This document shows positions 1-10,000 of a stretch of 64,000 bases of DNA, piece by piece. The DNA lies in contig JABFQZ010000003.1 of assembly GCA_013141435.1 (NCBI GenBank), positions 148,000 through 211,999 of the forward strand, written 5' to 3'. A program made the position numbers and the translations under genes. Under the pieces are notes generated by a model. It was given only the letters and a program-made list of their open reading frames with translations, was not told the DNA's origin and did not search any database. The DNA comes from Ferruginibacter sp. Lineage in GTDB: Bacteria; Bacteroidota; Bacteroidia; Chitinophagales; Chitinophagaceae. Positions within the stretch are counted from its first letter, which is position 1; every line of letters begins with the position of its first letter.

Positions 1-1467
1 ATGTCAGACCAAACTAACATAGTTACAAATACATCTTTAATTAACGAAGATCTTGCTCCAATTCCTTTACAAAAAAGAACTTGGGATACATGGAATTATG
101 CAGCCTTATGGATAAGCATGAGCCTTTGCATACCTACTTACATGCTTGCAAGCTCACTCATACAAGGAGGAATGAATTGGTGGCAAGCTATTCTTACCAT
201 ATTTATTGGCAATGCCATTGTACTCATTCCAATGATTTTAAATGGACATGCTGGTGCAAAATATGGCATACCATTTCCGGTGTTGGCTAGGGCAAGTTTT
301 GGTACAAAGGGTGCAAATATTCCTGCCATACTGCGTGCCATAGTAGCATGCGGCTGGTTTGGTATTCAAACATGGATTGGTGGTGCATCCTTGTACAATA
401 TTTTGCGTGCATGGAATCCAGCATTTGAAGAAATAAATCTTACTCCACTTTTTCCGCAAGCGTTGCCGCTACTTTGTTTTTTTATTTTTTGGTTGCTTAA
501 TATGTACATTGTTTATTTGGGTGTAGAAAGTATAAAAAAATTATTGGTATTTAAAGCCATCTTTTTACCTGTAGCTGCATTGGCATTATTGTTTTGGGCT
601 ATAAGTGCTGCACATGGTCTTGGTCCAATATTAAATCAACCATCAAAATTTGCGGATAGTAATTCATTTTTTCATTTCTTTTTTCCTGCATTAACAGGCA
701 TGGTAGGCTTTTGGGCTACTTTATCTTTAAATATTCCAGATTTTACTCGTTATGCAAAAAGTCAAAATGCACAAATAAAAGGGCAAGTAATTGGTTTGCC
801 TACTAGTATGACATTTTTTGCATTTATTGGTGTAGTAGTTACTTCTGCTACGGCAATAATTTATGGTAGTACAGAATGGGATATTGTAAAATTGGCTAGT
901 AAATTTGAAAATAAAATAATGATAACCTTTGCCATGATAGGCATTATCATTTCTACCTTAGCCACCAATATTGCTGCAAATATTGTAAGCCCGGCCAACG
1001 ATTTTTCCAATCTTGCACCAAATAAAATAAGTTTTAAAACTGGTGGTTACATCACAGGTATTATTGGTATTCTAATTTTTCCTTGGAAATTAATTGCCAG
1101 CCCCGATGGATATATTTTTACATGGTTAGTTGCATACTCCAGTTTACTCGGGCCTGTTGGAGGCATTATGATTGTAGATTACTTTTTTATACGACAAAAA
1201 AAATTAGTAGTAGACGATTTGTACAAACATGTTGGGGCATACAGTTATAAAAATGGTTACAATAACAAAGCCATCATTGCTTTACTGTGTGGCATTATAC
1301 CAAACATACCAGGTTTTTTGTTGCAAATAAAAGTAGTTTCTTCTACTGCATTCCCAGTTTGGATTTCAGATTTGTATCATTATGCATGGTTTGTGGGGCT
1401 GTTTGTGAGTGGGATTATTTATTTAATTTTAATGAAGAAAAATAGAATACAGATGACAAGGATTTGA
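1..1467 (+). CDS. NCS1-family nucleobase:cation symporter (pyrimidine/allantoin permease type)
   Basis: This 488-residue protein is a polytopic inner-membrane transporter of the nucleobase:cation symporter-1 family, which imports uracil, thymine, cytosine, allantoin or hydantoins with Na+ or H+. The N-terminal segment, with LAPIPLQKRTWDTWNYAALW followed by about twelve hydrophobic stretches, is typical, as are GIQTWIGGASLYN (about residues 121-133) and NIPDFTRYAKS (about 245-255). The window opens exactly on the ATG, so no upstream signals are visible. It is followed by dihydropyrimidinase, beta-ureidopropionase and PreTA genes, so a pyrimidine base is the most likely substrate (inference). 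The last eight codons lie inside an inverted-repeat element (1445-1533), so the C-terminus has probably been replaced by element sequence. Confidence 0.9.
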   Translation: MSDQTNIVTNTSLINEDLAPIPLQKRTWDTWNYAALWISMSLCIPTYMLASSLIQGGMNWWQAILTIFIGNAIVLIPMILNGHAGAKYGIPFPVLARASFGTKGANIPAILRAIVACGWFGIQTWIGGASLYNILRAWNPAFEEINLTPLFPQALPLLCFFIFWLLNMYIVYLGVESIKKLLVFKAIFLPVAALALLFWAISAAHGLGPILNQPSKFADSNSFFHFFFPALTGMVGFWATLSLNIPDFTRYAKSQNAQIKGQVIGLPTSMTFFAFIGVVVTSATAIIYGSTEWDIVKLASKFENKIMITFAMIGIIISTLATNIAANIVSPANDFSNLAPNKISFKTGGYITGIIGILIFPWKLIASPDGYIFTWLVAYSSLLGPVGGIMIVDYFFIRQKKLVVDDLYKHVGAYSYKNGYNNKAIIALLCGIIPNIPGFLLQIKVVSSTAFPVWISDLYHYAWFVGLFVSGIIYLILMKKNRIQMTRI

Positions 1468-1533
1468 CAGATTAGCACATATAAGAAACAAAACAATTTT
1501 TTTTATCCGTTCAATTCAGTGTCATCCGTGTTC
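1445..1533. repeat. Miniature inverted-repeat element at the end of the permease gene
   Basis: The left arm (1445-1474, starting GAATACAGATGACA) and the reverse complement of the right arm (1503-1533, starting GAACACGGATGACA) align over about 30 bases with a few mismatches and one gap. They are separated by an AT-rich spacer of under 30 bases with no ORF. The left arm overlaps the 3' end of the permease gene and provides its stop codon. The layout resembles the arms around the GxxExxY gene at 5207-5676, though the arm sequences differ. I infer a non-autonomous repeat or the empty remnant of such a unit. Confidence 0.6.
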
Positions 1534-1552
1534 AAACAAAAAAATCATAACT

Positions 1553-2932
1553 ATGAGCATTTTAATTAAAAACGGAAACATAATCACAGCTACCGACAAT
1601 TATGTGGCCGATATTTTCATTGAAGGCGAAACCATTTCTGCCATTGGTAAAAACTTGCAAGTAAAAGCCGATAAAGAAATAGATGCTACAGGCAAACTTG
1701 TTTTTCCTGGAGGTATAGACCCACATGTGCATTTAGATATGCCTTTTATGGGCACTTACTCTAGCGACAATTATGAAACAGGAACAAGAGCTGCATTGTT
1801 TGGTGGCACAACTTCTGTGATAGATTTTGTTTTACAAACACAAGGCAAGAGTTTACAATCTGCATTGCAAGAATGGCAAGGTAGAAGCAACAACAATTGT
1901 GTAGGCGATTATAGTTTTCACATGGCGGTAACCGATTTTAATGAAAATACAAAAAAAGAAATACGACATTTTATAGAAGAAGAAGGCATTACCTCTTTTA
2001 AAACCTTTATGGCATACAAAGGTGCGTTGATGATAGATGATAGACAAATGATAGGCTTGATGCAAGAAGTAAAGAAACATGGAGGCTTAATAAATGTACA
2101 TTCCACCAATGGCGATATGATAGATTTTTTAATTGCCAAACATAAAGCCGAAGGAAAGCTATCTCCCTTATATCATTATTTATCGCAGCCAGAAGTAACC
2201 GAAGCCGAAGCTAGTGGTCGCTTTGTAGATATGGCAAATTATACAGGATGTCCAGGTTATATTGTTCACCTTACCTGCGAAGGAGCACTAAATGCAGTAC
2301 GTAATGCAACAAAAAGAAATCAAAAAGTGTTTGTAGAAACCTGCATTCAATATTTACTTATTGATGCATCGTTATATGAAAAAGAAGATGGGGCAAAATG
2401 GGTAATGAGCCCTCCTTTGAGAGAAAAGAAAGACCAAGTAACTTTGTGGGCAGGTATAAACCAAGGCATTGTAAATGTAGTAGCAACGGATCATTGCCCA
2501 TTTATGTGGGAACAAAAATTGATGGGTAAAGATGATTTCAGTAAAATTCCAAATGGACATCCAGCAATAGAAAATAGAATGGAATTGTTGTTTAGCGAAG
2601 GCGTAAACAAAGGCAAAATAACATTGAATAAATATGTAGAAGTTGCATGTACAAATGCCGCAAAAATATTTGGCATGTTTCCCCAAAAAGGTACAATAGC
2701 AGTTGGTAGTGATGCAGATATTGTAATATTTGATGCTAAAGAAAAACATACACTCTCTGCAAGCACACACCACATGAATGTGGATTATAGCGGATACGAA
2801 GGATGGGAAGTAACTGGCAAAGTAAAAACAGTTTTACTTCGTGGGCAAATAGCTATTGAAAATAATGAATGCAAAATTGAAAAAGGTTTTGGTAAATTTA
2901 TAAAAAGAAATAAAGTAAATTCGAAAATATAA
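1553..2932 (+). CDS. hydA: Dihydropyrimidinase / D-hydantoinase
   Basis: This 459-residue cytoplasmic enzyme of the cyclic amidohydrolase superfamily should hydrolyse dihydrouracil or dihydrothymine to N-carbamoyl-beta-amino acids, the second step of reductive pyrimidine breakdown. The expected binuclear-metal ligands are visible: H58 and H60 in PHVHLD, the carboxylated lysine K150 in SFKTFMAYK, H183 in NVHSTNGD, H239 in IVHLT and D313 in ATDHCPF. Their spacing and the protein length match family members. The gene lies 21 bases upstream of a beta-ureidopropionase gene and after the permease, which favours the dihydropyrimidinase role over a generic hydantoinase. The name is confident; exact substrate preference is not. 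Confidence 0.95.
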   Translation: MSILIKNGNIITATDNYVADIFIEGETISAIGKNLQVKADKEIDATGKLVFPGGIDPHVHLDMPFMGTYSSDNYETGTRAALFGGTTSVIDFVLQTQGKSLQSALQEWQGRSNNNCVGDYSFHMAVTDFNENTKKEIRHFIEEEGITSFKTFMAYKGALMIDDRQMIGLMQEVKKHGGLINVHSTNGDMIDFLIAKHKAEGKLSPLYHYLSQPEVTEAEASGRFVDMANYTGCPGYIVHLTCEGALNAVRNATKRNQKVFVETCIQYLLIDASLYEKEDGAKWVMSPPLREKKDQVTLWAGINQGIVNVVATDHCPFMWEQKLMGKDDFSKIPNGHPAIENRMELLFSEGVNKGKITLNKYVEVACTNAAKIFGMFPQKGTIAVGSDADIVIFDAKEKHTLSASTHHMNVDYSGYEGWEVTGKVKTVLLRGQIAIENNECKIEKGFGKFIKRNKVNSKI

Positions 2933-2953
2933 AAATAACTAAAAATAATAATC

Positions 2954-3820
2954 ATGCCAAGAATAATAAAATCGGGCCTTATACAAATGAGTCTTCCCAA
3001 AACAGAAGGCGAAGGTACCATACAAGAAATATGCAATGCTATGGTACAAAAACATATTCCACTTATTGAAGAAGCAGGACAAAAAGGTGTGCAAATTTTA
3101 TGCTTGCAAGAGATTTTTAATACCCCATATTTTTGTCCGGGGCAAGATAAAAAATGGTATGCTTCTGCTGAATCAATACCTGGCCCAACAACAGATTTAA
3201 TGGCCACTTATGCCAAAAAATACAACATGGTTATTATTGTTCCAATATATGAAAAAGAACAAGCAGGTGTTTTGTACAACACAGCAGCAGTCATAGATGC
3301 CGACGGAACATATTTAGGAAAATATAGAAAAAATCATATTCCACACACATCTGGTTTTTGGGAAAAGTTTTTCTTTAAGCCCGGAAACCTTGGCTACCCT
3401 GTGTTTCAAACAAAGTATGCAAAAATTGGCGTATATATTTGTTACGACAGGCATTTTCCTGATGGTGCAAGATGTTTGGGATTAAATGGGGCAGAAATTG
3501 TTTACAATCCATCTGCAACGGTTGCTGGCTTATCGCAATATTTATGGAAACTAGAGCAACCTGCACATGCTGCAGCCAATGGTTATTTTATGGGATGTAT
3601 AAATAGAGTTGGCGAAGAAAAACCTTGGAATCTAGGAAAATTTTATGGTAGCTCATATTTTGTAGATCCTAGGGGTCAAATATTAGCAACTGCTTCAGAA
3701 GATAATGATGAGTTATTGATATGCGATTTTGATTTAGATATGATAGAAGAAGTAAGAAATACTTGGCAATTTTTTAGAGATAGAAGACCTGAAACTTATG
3801 GCAAATTAACGGAACTTTAA
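2954..3820 (+). CDS. Beta-ureidopropionase-like nitrilase-superfamily amidohydrolase
   Basis: This 288-residue carbon-nitrogen hydrolase is expected to cleave N-carbamoyl-beta-alanine (or N-carbamoyl-beta-aminoisobutyrate) to the beta-amino acid, CO2 and NH3, the third step of the pathway. The nitrilase triad is present: E53 in LCLQEIFNTPYF, K126 in GKYRKNHIPH and C163 in VYICYDRHFPD. It follows the dihydropyrimidinase gene by 21 bases and is probably cotranscribed. N-carbamoylputrescine amidases share much of the fold and motifs, so that activity is the main alternative. The neighbours make the pyrimidine role the better call. Confidence 0.88.
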   Translation: MPRIIKSGLIQMSLPKTEGEGTIQEICNAMVQKHIPLIEEAGQKGVQILCLQEIFNTPYFCPGQDKKWYASAESIPGPTTDLMATYAKKYNMVIIVPIYEKEQAGVLYNTAAVIDADGTYLGKYRKNHIPHTSGFWEKFFFKPGNLGYPVFQTKYAKIGVYICYDRHFPDGARCLGLNGAEIVYNPSATVAGLSQYLWKLEQPAHAAANGYFMGCINRVGEEKPWNLGKFYGSSYFVDPRGQILATASEDNDELLICDFDLDMIEEVRNTWQFFRDRRPETYGKLTEL

Positions 3821-3859
3821 ATGATGAATGAAGAAAGTTCATCATTCTAAATCTACGAT

Positions 3860-5197
3860 ATGATTCAAAATAATAAATTAACGGAAGAACAATACACCAA
3901 AAACTTCTGCGATATTCATCCTCCTTTTGAGCATGATGAAGCTGCTGCTATTGAAGCCAACAGATGCTTAAATTGTTATGATGCGCCATGTACAAAGCTA
4001 TGCCCTACTAGCATTGATGTGCCATTATTTATCAAACAAATTTCTTCTGGAAATATAAAAGGCTCTGCAAAAACAATATTATCGGCCAATATTATGGGTG
4101 CTGGCTGTTCTAAAGTATGCCCTGTAGAAAAATTATGCGAAGGTGCTTGTGTATATAATTTTTTAGATGAAGAACCCATCAACATTGCAAAACTACAACG
4201 CTATTCTACTGAGAAAGCAATGGAGAAAAAATGGAAATTATTTAGTAGAAAAGATTCCCTTGGTAAAAAAGTTGCTGTTGTAGGTGCAGGTCCAGCTGGC
4301 TTAGCATGTGCACATGCTTTATCATTGCAGGGTATAGATGTAACCATTTATGAAAAAGAAGCAAAAGCTGGAGGATTAATGAATTATGGAGTAGCTGCAT
4401 ATAAAGTCACCTCACAGTTTTGCAAAGAAGAAGTAGATTATATACTTTCCTTAGGTGGAATAAAAATGGAATACAATAAAGCATTAGGAAAAGATATTTC
4501 GCTTGCAGAATTACAACAAAATTTTGATGCAGTATTTTTAGGCATTGGAGTTGGAGTTGCTAGAGCTTTAGAAATACCAGGCGAAGATTTACAAGGTGTA
4601 GAAGATGCTATTTCATTTATTTATAATATTCGTACAAATGATTATTCAAAAATAAAGGTTGGCGATAATGTTGCAGTAATTGGAATGGGTATGACTGCCA
4701 TTGATGCTGCAACACAATCAAAAAGATTAGGCGCAAAAGAAGTAACGCTCATTTATCGTAGAACCGAAAACGAAAAACCTTGCACGGATGTGGAATTGGA
4801 TATTGCAAAATTGGATGGCTGTGCCTTTATTTGGTTGGCAAGCCCAAAAGAAATTGTTGGTGAAAATGGAATCGTAAAAAAATTTGTTTGCAATAAAATG
4901 ACATTAGGAGAACCCGATGTATCTGGCAGAAGAGCACCCATAGAAACTGGCGAAACCTTTTCGTTGGATGTGGACATGGTTATAAAAGCCGCTGGGCAAA
5001 TTCCTTTTGAAAATTTGGTAAAAGATGCATCTCTCCAAAATAAAAATGGAAAAATAAATATAGAAAAAAATGGAAACACAAATTTGAAAGGGGTATTTGC
5101 TGGTGGCGATGCAGTAAATGGCGGTAAAGAAGTAGTAGATGCGGTGCAGGCTGGCAAAGATGGAGCAAAGGGGATTTTAGAATACCTAGACATATAA
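3860..5197 (+). CDS. preT: NAD-dependent dihydropyrimidine dehydrogenase, PreT subunit
   Basis: This 445-residue flavin/iron-sulfur oxidoreductase resembles the N-terminal half of mammalian dihydropyrimidine dehydrogenase and bacterial PreT. It would pass electrons between NAD(P)H and the PreA subunit. Eight cysteines at residues 36, 39, 44, 48, 83, 87, 93 and 97 (CLNCYDAPCTKLCP, then CSKVCPVEKLCEGAC) fit two N-terminal [4Fe-4S] clusters. A dinucleotide-binding GAGPAGLACAHA begins near residue 142, a second nucleotide-binding region VIGMGMTAIDAA lies near 273-285, and AGGDAVNGG is near the C-terminus. A perfect 9-base inverted repeat (3820-3828 and 3838-3846) sits just upstream without a T-run. 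The partner preA is about 500 bases downstream, split off by a GxxExxY element. Confidence 0.92.
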   Translation: MIQNNKLTEEQYTKNFCDIHPPFEHDEAAAIEANRCLNCYDAPCTKLCPTSIDVPLFIKQISSGNIKGSAKTILSANIMGAGCSKVCPVEKLCEGACVYNFLDEEPINIAKLQRYSTEKAMEKKWKLFSRKDSLGKKVAVVGAGPAGLACAHALSLQGIDVTIYEKEAKAGGLMNYGVAAYKVTSQFCKEEVDYILSLGGIKMEYNKALGKDISLAELQQNFDAVFLGIGVGVARALEIPGEDLQGVEDAISFIYNIRTNDYSKIKVGDNVAVIGMGMTAIDAATQSKRLGAKEVTLIYRRTENEKPCTDVELDIAKLDGCAFIWLASPKEIVGENGIVKKFVCNKMTLGEPDVSGRRAPIETGETFSLDVDMVIKAAGQIPFENLVKDASLQNKNGKINIEKNGNTNLKGVFAGGDAVNGGKEVVDAVQAGKDGAKGILEYLDI

Positions 5198-5206
5198 ATT
5201 TATTCG

Positions 5207-5676
5207 GCAGATTTTGGAGATTTTCACAGATAGATAATTTAATATACTTATGCAAGAAAATGATATTTCATATATTATTAGGGGCGCAATTTTTAAAGTG
5301 TATAATACATTAGGCCCAGGTTTATTAGAATCAGTGTACGAAGCTGCTTTGATGTTTGAATTAAAAAAAGCCGAATTAAAAGTTGTAGCCCAAGTTTCAT
5401 TACCTGTAATTTATGAATCTGAAAGATTAGATATTGGGTTTAGAATAGATATTCTTGTAAATGATTTGTTTATAATAGAAATAAAATCAGTGGAGAAAAT
5501 AGCTGATGTTCACCATAAACAAGTGCTAACTTATTTAAAATTATCAAAAATTAAACTTGGAATACTCGTAAACTTTAATACAGATATAATAGCAAATTCT
5601 ATTTATAGAAAAGTAAACAATTTGTAATTACAACCCGTTATTATTGCTTTTATCTGTGAAAATCAGCAAAATCAGC
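5207..5676. mobile_element. Inverted-repeat-bounded unit carrying a GxxExxY gene
   Basis: A 28-base left arm (5207-5234, GATTTTCACAGATA core) and a 28-base right arm (5649-5676) are inverted repeats of each other with only a few mismatches. They enclose one gene encoding a GxxExxY protein. The unit lies between preT and preA, which otherwise would be expected to sit close together. I infer insertion of a small repeat-bounded gene cassette. No transposase is visible inside, and no clear target-site duplication was identified. Confidence 0.6.
5250..5627 (+). CDS. GxxExxY protein
   Basis: This 125-residue protein belongs to the GxxExxY family, named for the motif seen here as GPGLLESVYEAAL near residues 22-34. 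The later part, DILVNDLFIIEIKSVEKI followed by HHKQVLTYLKLS, has the alternating hydrophobic/E-x-K pattern of PD-(D/E)xK-like nuclease folds. That suggests a nucleic-acid-related activity, but function is not established. It has no signal peptide or membrane segment. The gene is enclosed by inverted repeats, which suggests it travels or spreads with them. Confidence 0.85.
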   Translation: MQENDISYIIRGAIFKVYNTLGPGLLESVYEAALMFELKKAELKVVAQVSLPVIYESERLDIGFRIDILVNDLFIIEIKSVEKIADVHHKQVLTYLKLSKIKLGILVNFNTDIIANSIYRKVNNL

Positions 5677-5694
5677 GGGACATTTTTATTTCTT

Positions 5695-6963
5695 ATGGCA
5701 AATTTACAATCAAATTTTCTCGGTATAAAATCACCTAACCCTTTTTGGTTAGCATCTGCACCGCCTACCGATAAAAAAATAAATGTGCTCCGTGCATTTG
5801 AAGCCGGCTGGGGTGGCGTGGTATGGAAAACATTGGGTAGTCAAGTAAAAAATGTTTCGTCTCGTTATTCATCGTTAGATTATAATGGTAGAAAAGCCGT
5901 AGGGTTCAATAATATAGAATTAATTTCAGATAGACCACTTGATATTAATTTGAAAGAAATTAAAGAAGTATTACAACTTTTCCCCGATAGGGCTATGGTG
6001 GTTTCTTTAATGGCAGATAATGATAAAAAAAGCTGGCATGAATTGATAAAAAAAGTAGAAGATACTGGTGCACATGGATTGGAATTAAATTTTGGTTGCC
6101 CACATGGCATGGTGGAAAGAGGCATGGGCGCTGCTGTTGGGCAAGATCCTGAAATTGCAAAAATGGTGGTAGAATGGGTAATGGAAATAGCTACTATACC
6201 AGTAATTACAAAATTAACACCCAATGTACACTCTGCTGTACCTGGAGCAATAGCTGCTATAGAAGGCGGTAGCAATGGAATATCATTAATAAATACTATA
6301 CAATCTATTACAGGTATTAATTTAGACACTTTGGTTCCTAATCCAAATGTAGCTGGCAAATCGGTGTATGGTGGTTATTGCGGACCAGCAGTAAAACCCA
6401 TTGCATTAAAAATGCTCACAAGTATTGCTCAACATGAGAAAATAAAAGCGATACCAATATCCGGCATTGGTGGTATTACTACTTGGAAAGATGCAGCTGA
6501 GTTTATGCTACTTGGTGCAAGCAATGTACAAGTGTGTACAGCAGCTATGATAAGTGGTTTTAAAATCATTACTGACTTATGCGATGGATTAAACAATTGG
6601 ATGGATGAAAAAGGTTATACAACAATTAATGATTTTGTTGGATTATCAGTTCCAAAAATTACCAAATGGGAGGAGTTAGATATAAACTACCACATTGTAG
6701 CAAAAATCAATCAAGATGCTTGTATTCATTGTGGTTTGTGCTATATTGCTTGCGAAGACACATCTCATCAATCTATATATATTGAAAGAGGAATCCCTTA
6801 CAATACTTACACTATTAAAGAAGATGAATGTGTGGGTTGTAATTTGTGTAAAATTGTGTGCCCAGTAAACGATTGTATAACCATGCTGGAGCAAAGAAAA
6901 GATGATGAATATTTAAACTGGACAGAATTTGTAAAAAGAGGTTTACCATTAAATGACCATTAA
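5695..6963 (+). CDS. preA: NAD-dependent dihydropyrimidine dehydrogenase, PreA subunit
   Basis: This 422-residue protein is the catalytic subunit that reduces uracil/thymine to the dihydro-bases with PreT. It has a dihydroorotate-dehydrogenase-like FMN barrel (about 5-320) with the loop LNFGCPHGMVERGMG (about 131-145). A C-terminal pair of [4Fe-4S] motifs follows: C343, C346, C349, C353 and C379, C382, C385, C389. I chose ATG 5695 rather than the in-frame TTG at 5644, because the longer version adds 17 residues encoded inside the inverted repeat and unlike family N-termini. Where pig dihydropyrimidine dehydrogenase has its catalytic cysteine (GLACGQD), this protein has GAAVGQD (V148). Confidence 0.92.
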   Translation: MANLQSNFLGIKSPNPFWLASAPPTDKKINVLRAFEAGWGGVVWKTLGSQVKNVSSRYSSLDYNGRKAVGFNNIELISDRPLDINLKEIKEVLQLFPDRAMVVSLMADNDKKSWHELIKKVEDTGAHGLELNFGCPHGMVERGMGAAVGQDPEIAKMVVEWVMEIATIPVITKLTPNVHSAVPGAIAAIEGGSNGISLINTIQSITGINLDTLVPNPNVAGKSVYGGYCGPAVKPIALKMLTSIAQHEKIKAIPISGIGGITTWKDAAEFMLLGASNVQVCTAAMISGFKIITDLCDGLNNWMDEKGYTTINDFVGLSVPKITKWEELDINYHIVAKINQDACIHCGLCYIACEDTSHQSIYIERGIPYNTYTIKEDECVGCNLCKIVCPVNDCITMLEQRKDDEYLNWTEFVKRGLPLNDH

Positions 6964-7012
6964 TATTTTTATTTAAAACAAGCACTAAATTAATTAACTA
7001 TAATAATAAATT

Positions 7013-10000
7013 ATGAAGAAAAATTTCATCTTATTTTTTTACTTTTTTCTTTTATCGTTTTATACAAATGCACAAAATAATAATTCTATTTTGGATCAAG
7101 TAAACAATATAATAAAAAATGAAAAAGAACACTTACCTAATATAAACTTTGCATTTATTGCAGATAGTATATCCTACGCCGAAAATAAAATATTAATTTA
7201 TTTTAATAAAGACATTACGCACACCAAAGCATCTTTACCTTCCGATTATGTAGAAATATTGCCAGAATTGCTATTACCAATAAGCACAAATTTATCCAAT
7301 ACGCAAATAATATTATTAGCAAAAGAAAACATTACTAATGAGTGGAAAAGCATTGAATATTTTGCAAACCATCCTCCTACTCAAAAATATATTCCAATAA
7401 TTAATAACGACCCCTACCCTGCCAAACTTGGTGCAAACAATGTTGTAAGCAATAGGGTTTTTCCAACTACGGGTTCACCTACACCTGTAGGTGCATTAGC
7501 AGGCAAAACTGTATGGCTTAGCCCTGGGCATGGGTGGCAAAATACTGGTAGTGGCTTTACAACACAGCGTGGCACAACAAATGGTATTGTAGAAGATTTT
7601 ATTACTGCTGAAAGTATAGATTATTATTTGATGGGATATTTGTATAATGCTGGTGCAAATGTGTGGAGTGTAAGAGAAAGAGATGTGAACCCAAATGAAA
7701 TAATTGTAGATAATGATGTACCAGCAAGTGGCTACAGCGAAACAGGAACATGGGCTAATGGCTCGGTAGCTGGTTATGGAGGCACATACAGAGTAGCTAC
7801 AAGTACTGCTACAGAAGATGCAACAGCAATATTTGAACCAAATGTTTCGCAAAGTGGTTTGTATTGGGTATCTGTACGTTGTATAGCTGGTGCTAACAGA
7901 GTTACAGATGTTGGCATTACAATTATACATTCTGGCGATACAAGCAAAGTAAAAATAAACCAAGAAATACATGGCGAAACTTGGGTGTATGTTGGGCAAT
8001 TTTATTTTACTGCTGGCAGTACAAATAAAATTATTTTGAGTAATGAGTCAATGGAAGTAGGTCAAGCAATAATAGCAGATGCAGTTCGCTTAGGTGGAGG
8101 TGTAGGAGCAGATTTAGATTGCCTAAATACTTCACAACCTGCAAGCAATCGTTCAAGATTTGAAGAATCTGCAAGGCAATATGCAAAATTTCAGGGGCAC
8201 CCACCCTGTGTAGAAGATGTAACCGTACGACCAAAATATTCGGAATATGAACTTAGTAAAGGAACTGCTACTGAAATAAATAATGCAGTATTTGTAAGTT
8301 GGCATACCAACGCTGGTGGTGGTAATGGTACCGAATCTTACGTATATAATCAACTTGGAGCCGGAAGGCCAAATATCACTGCTGGCAGTATAGATTTAAG
8401 AAATTTTATACATACCCAACTCATAGCCGATATTAGAGCAGCATACAACCCTGCTTGGGTTGATAGAGGAGTAAAAGTTGCCAACCAAGGCGAAACAAGA
8501 GAGCTAAATACAATACCAGGCACTTTGATTGAATTGGCTTTTCATGACCTTGCTGCCAATGCCACCGATTTAAAAAACCCCGAATTTAGAAGAATAGCAG
8601 CAAGGGCAATATACAAAGGCGTACTAAAGTTTTTTAATAATAGAGATGGAATACCTTTAGTTTTTTTACCAGAACAACCAACCAATGTTGTAGCAAAAAA
8701 TATAGGAAGTAATAATATACAAATAAGTTGGATAGCACCGGTAACAGGTGGCGCAAATGGTGATGTAGCTACGGCATACAAATTATATATAAGTACAAAT
8801 GGAAAAAGTTTTAAAGATGGTATAAATGTTGTAGGCAACAACTATACATTTAATGGTAATGCTGGCACTATTTATTATTTTAAAGTATCTGCTACAAATG
8901 CAGGTGGCGAATCGTTTACAAGTAGCGTAGTGGCTGCAAAAACACCAAAAGTAGGCAGTACCAATATACCATATTTAATAGTAGATGGATTTGACAGATT
9001 AGATGGAAGTGCTTTAATAAAACGTACCGAAAGTGCAGGACTTGGAGTGGTAAGTAGAATGTTTTTGGTGCGTATGAATAGGTACGATTATATGATAGAA
9101 CATGCCGAAGCATTAGGTGCTTGCAACATTAATATAGCATTTGATGGCTGCCAAAACGAGGCGGTAATAAATGGCACTGTTTTATTATCAACTTACAATG
9201 CTGTAGATTGGTTTACTGGAGAAGAATCTACGATAGATAGAAGTTTAGATGCTACAGAAATTAGCTTACTAAAAGCATACTTAAATGCAGGTGGCAATTT
9301 ATTAATAACGGGTGCCGAAATAGGTTGGGATATTGGCAGAGCAGCATCGGCAAACGTAGATTTAGATTTTTACAACAATTACCTAAAAGCTAATTATATT
9401 GGCGACGATGCAGGCAGTTACGATTTTACAGGCACTGCCGCACTTTTTAATACACAATCTGGCACATTCGATAATAGTACAAATGGATATTATGATGTAG
9501 ATTTTCCTGATAGAGTATCGGCAAATGGAGGCGGTACAGTAGCATTAAATTATGTTGCAGGCACTGCAGATGGTGCTGCTATAGGGTTTCAAGGCAGTTA
9601 TAAATCTTTGTATTTTGCTTTTCCTTTTGAGGCAATAACTTCTACAACAGTACGTAATAATTTAATGTGTAATACGGTAGCTTACCTTACGCCTGCATTG
9701 GTTGTACCCATAACAGGGCTTACCATTTTTGGCAAAAACATTGCAACCCAAAACTTAATTAATTTTAAAACCCTTGCCGAAATAAATACAAAACATTTTG
9801 AAATAGAAAGAAGCGAAAATGGAATTATTTTTTACACTATAAGTAATCAAATATTGCCAAAAGGAAATTATACTACTGGTGCTAATTATAGTTTTATAGA
9901 TAAAAATATATTACCATCTAGCTATTACAGAATAAAAGTTGTGGATAATGATGGTAGAGTTTCTTACTCCGAAATAATTTCCTTAGTAGCTTCCAAAACC

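Noticed and set aside
2372..2773. 133-codon minus-strand ORF
   Set aside because: Antisense to dihydropyrimidinase, Cys/Phe-rich shadow frame.
3820..3846. Perfect 9-base inverted repeat between the beta-ureidopropionase and preT genes as a terminator
   Set aside because: No T-run follows and the genes are probably cotranscribed; kept only as a note under preT.
5644..5694. N-terminal extension of PreA from a TTG start
   Set aside because: The 17 extra residues are encoded inside the inverted repeat and do not resemble PreA N-termini; ATG 5695 fits.
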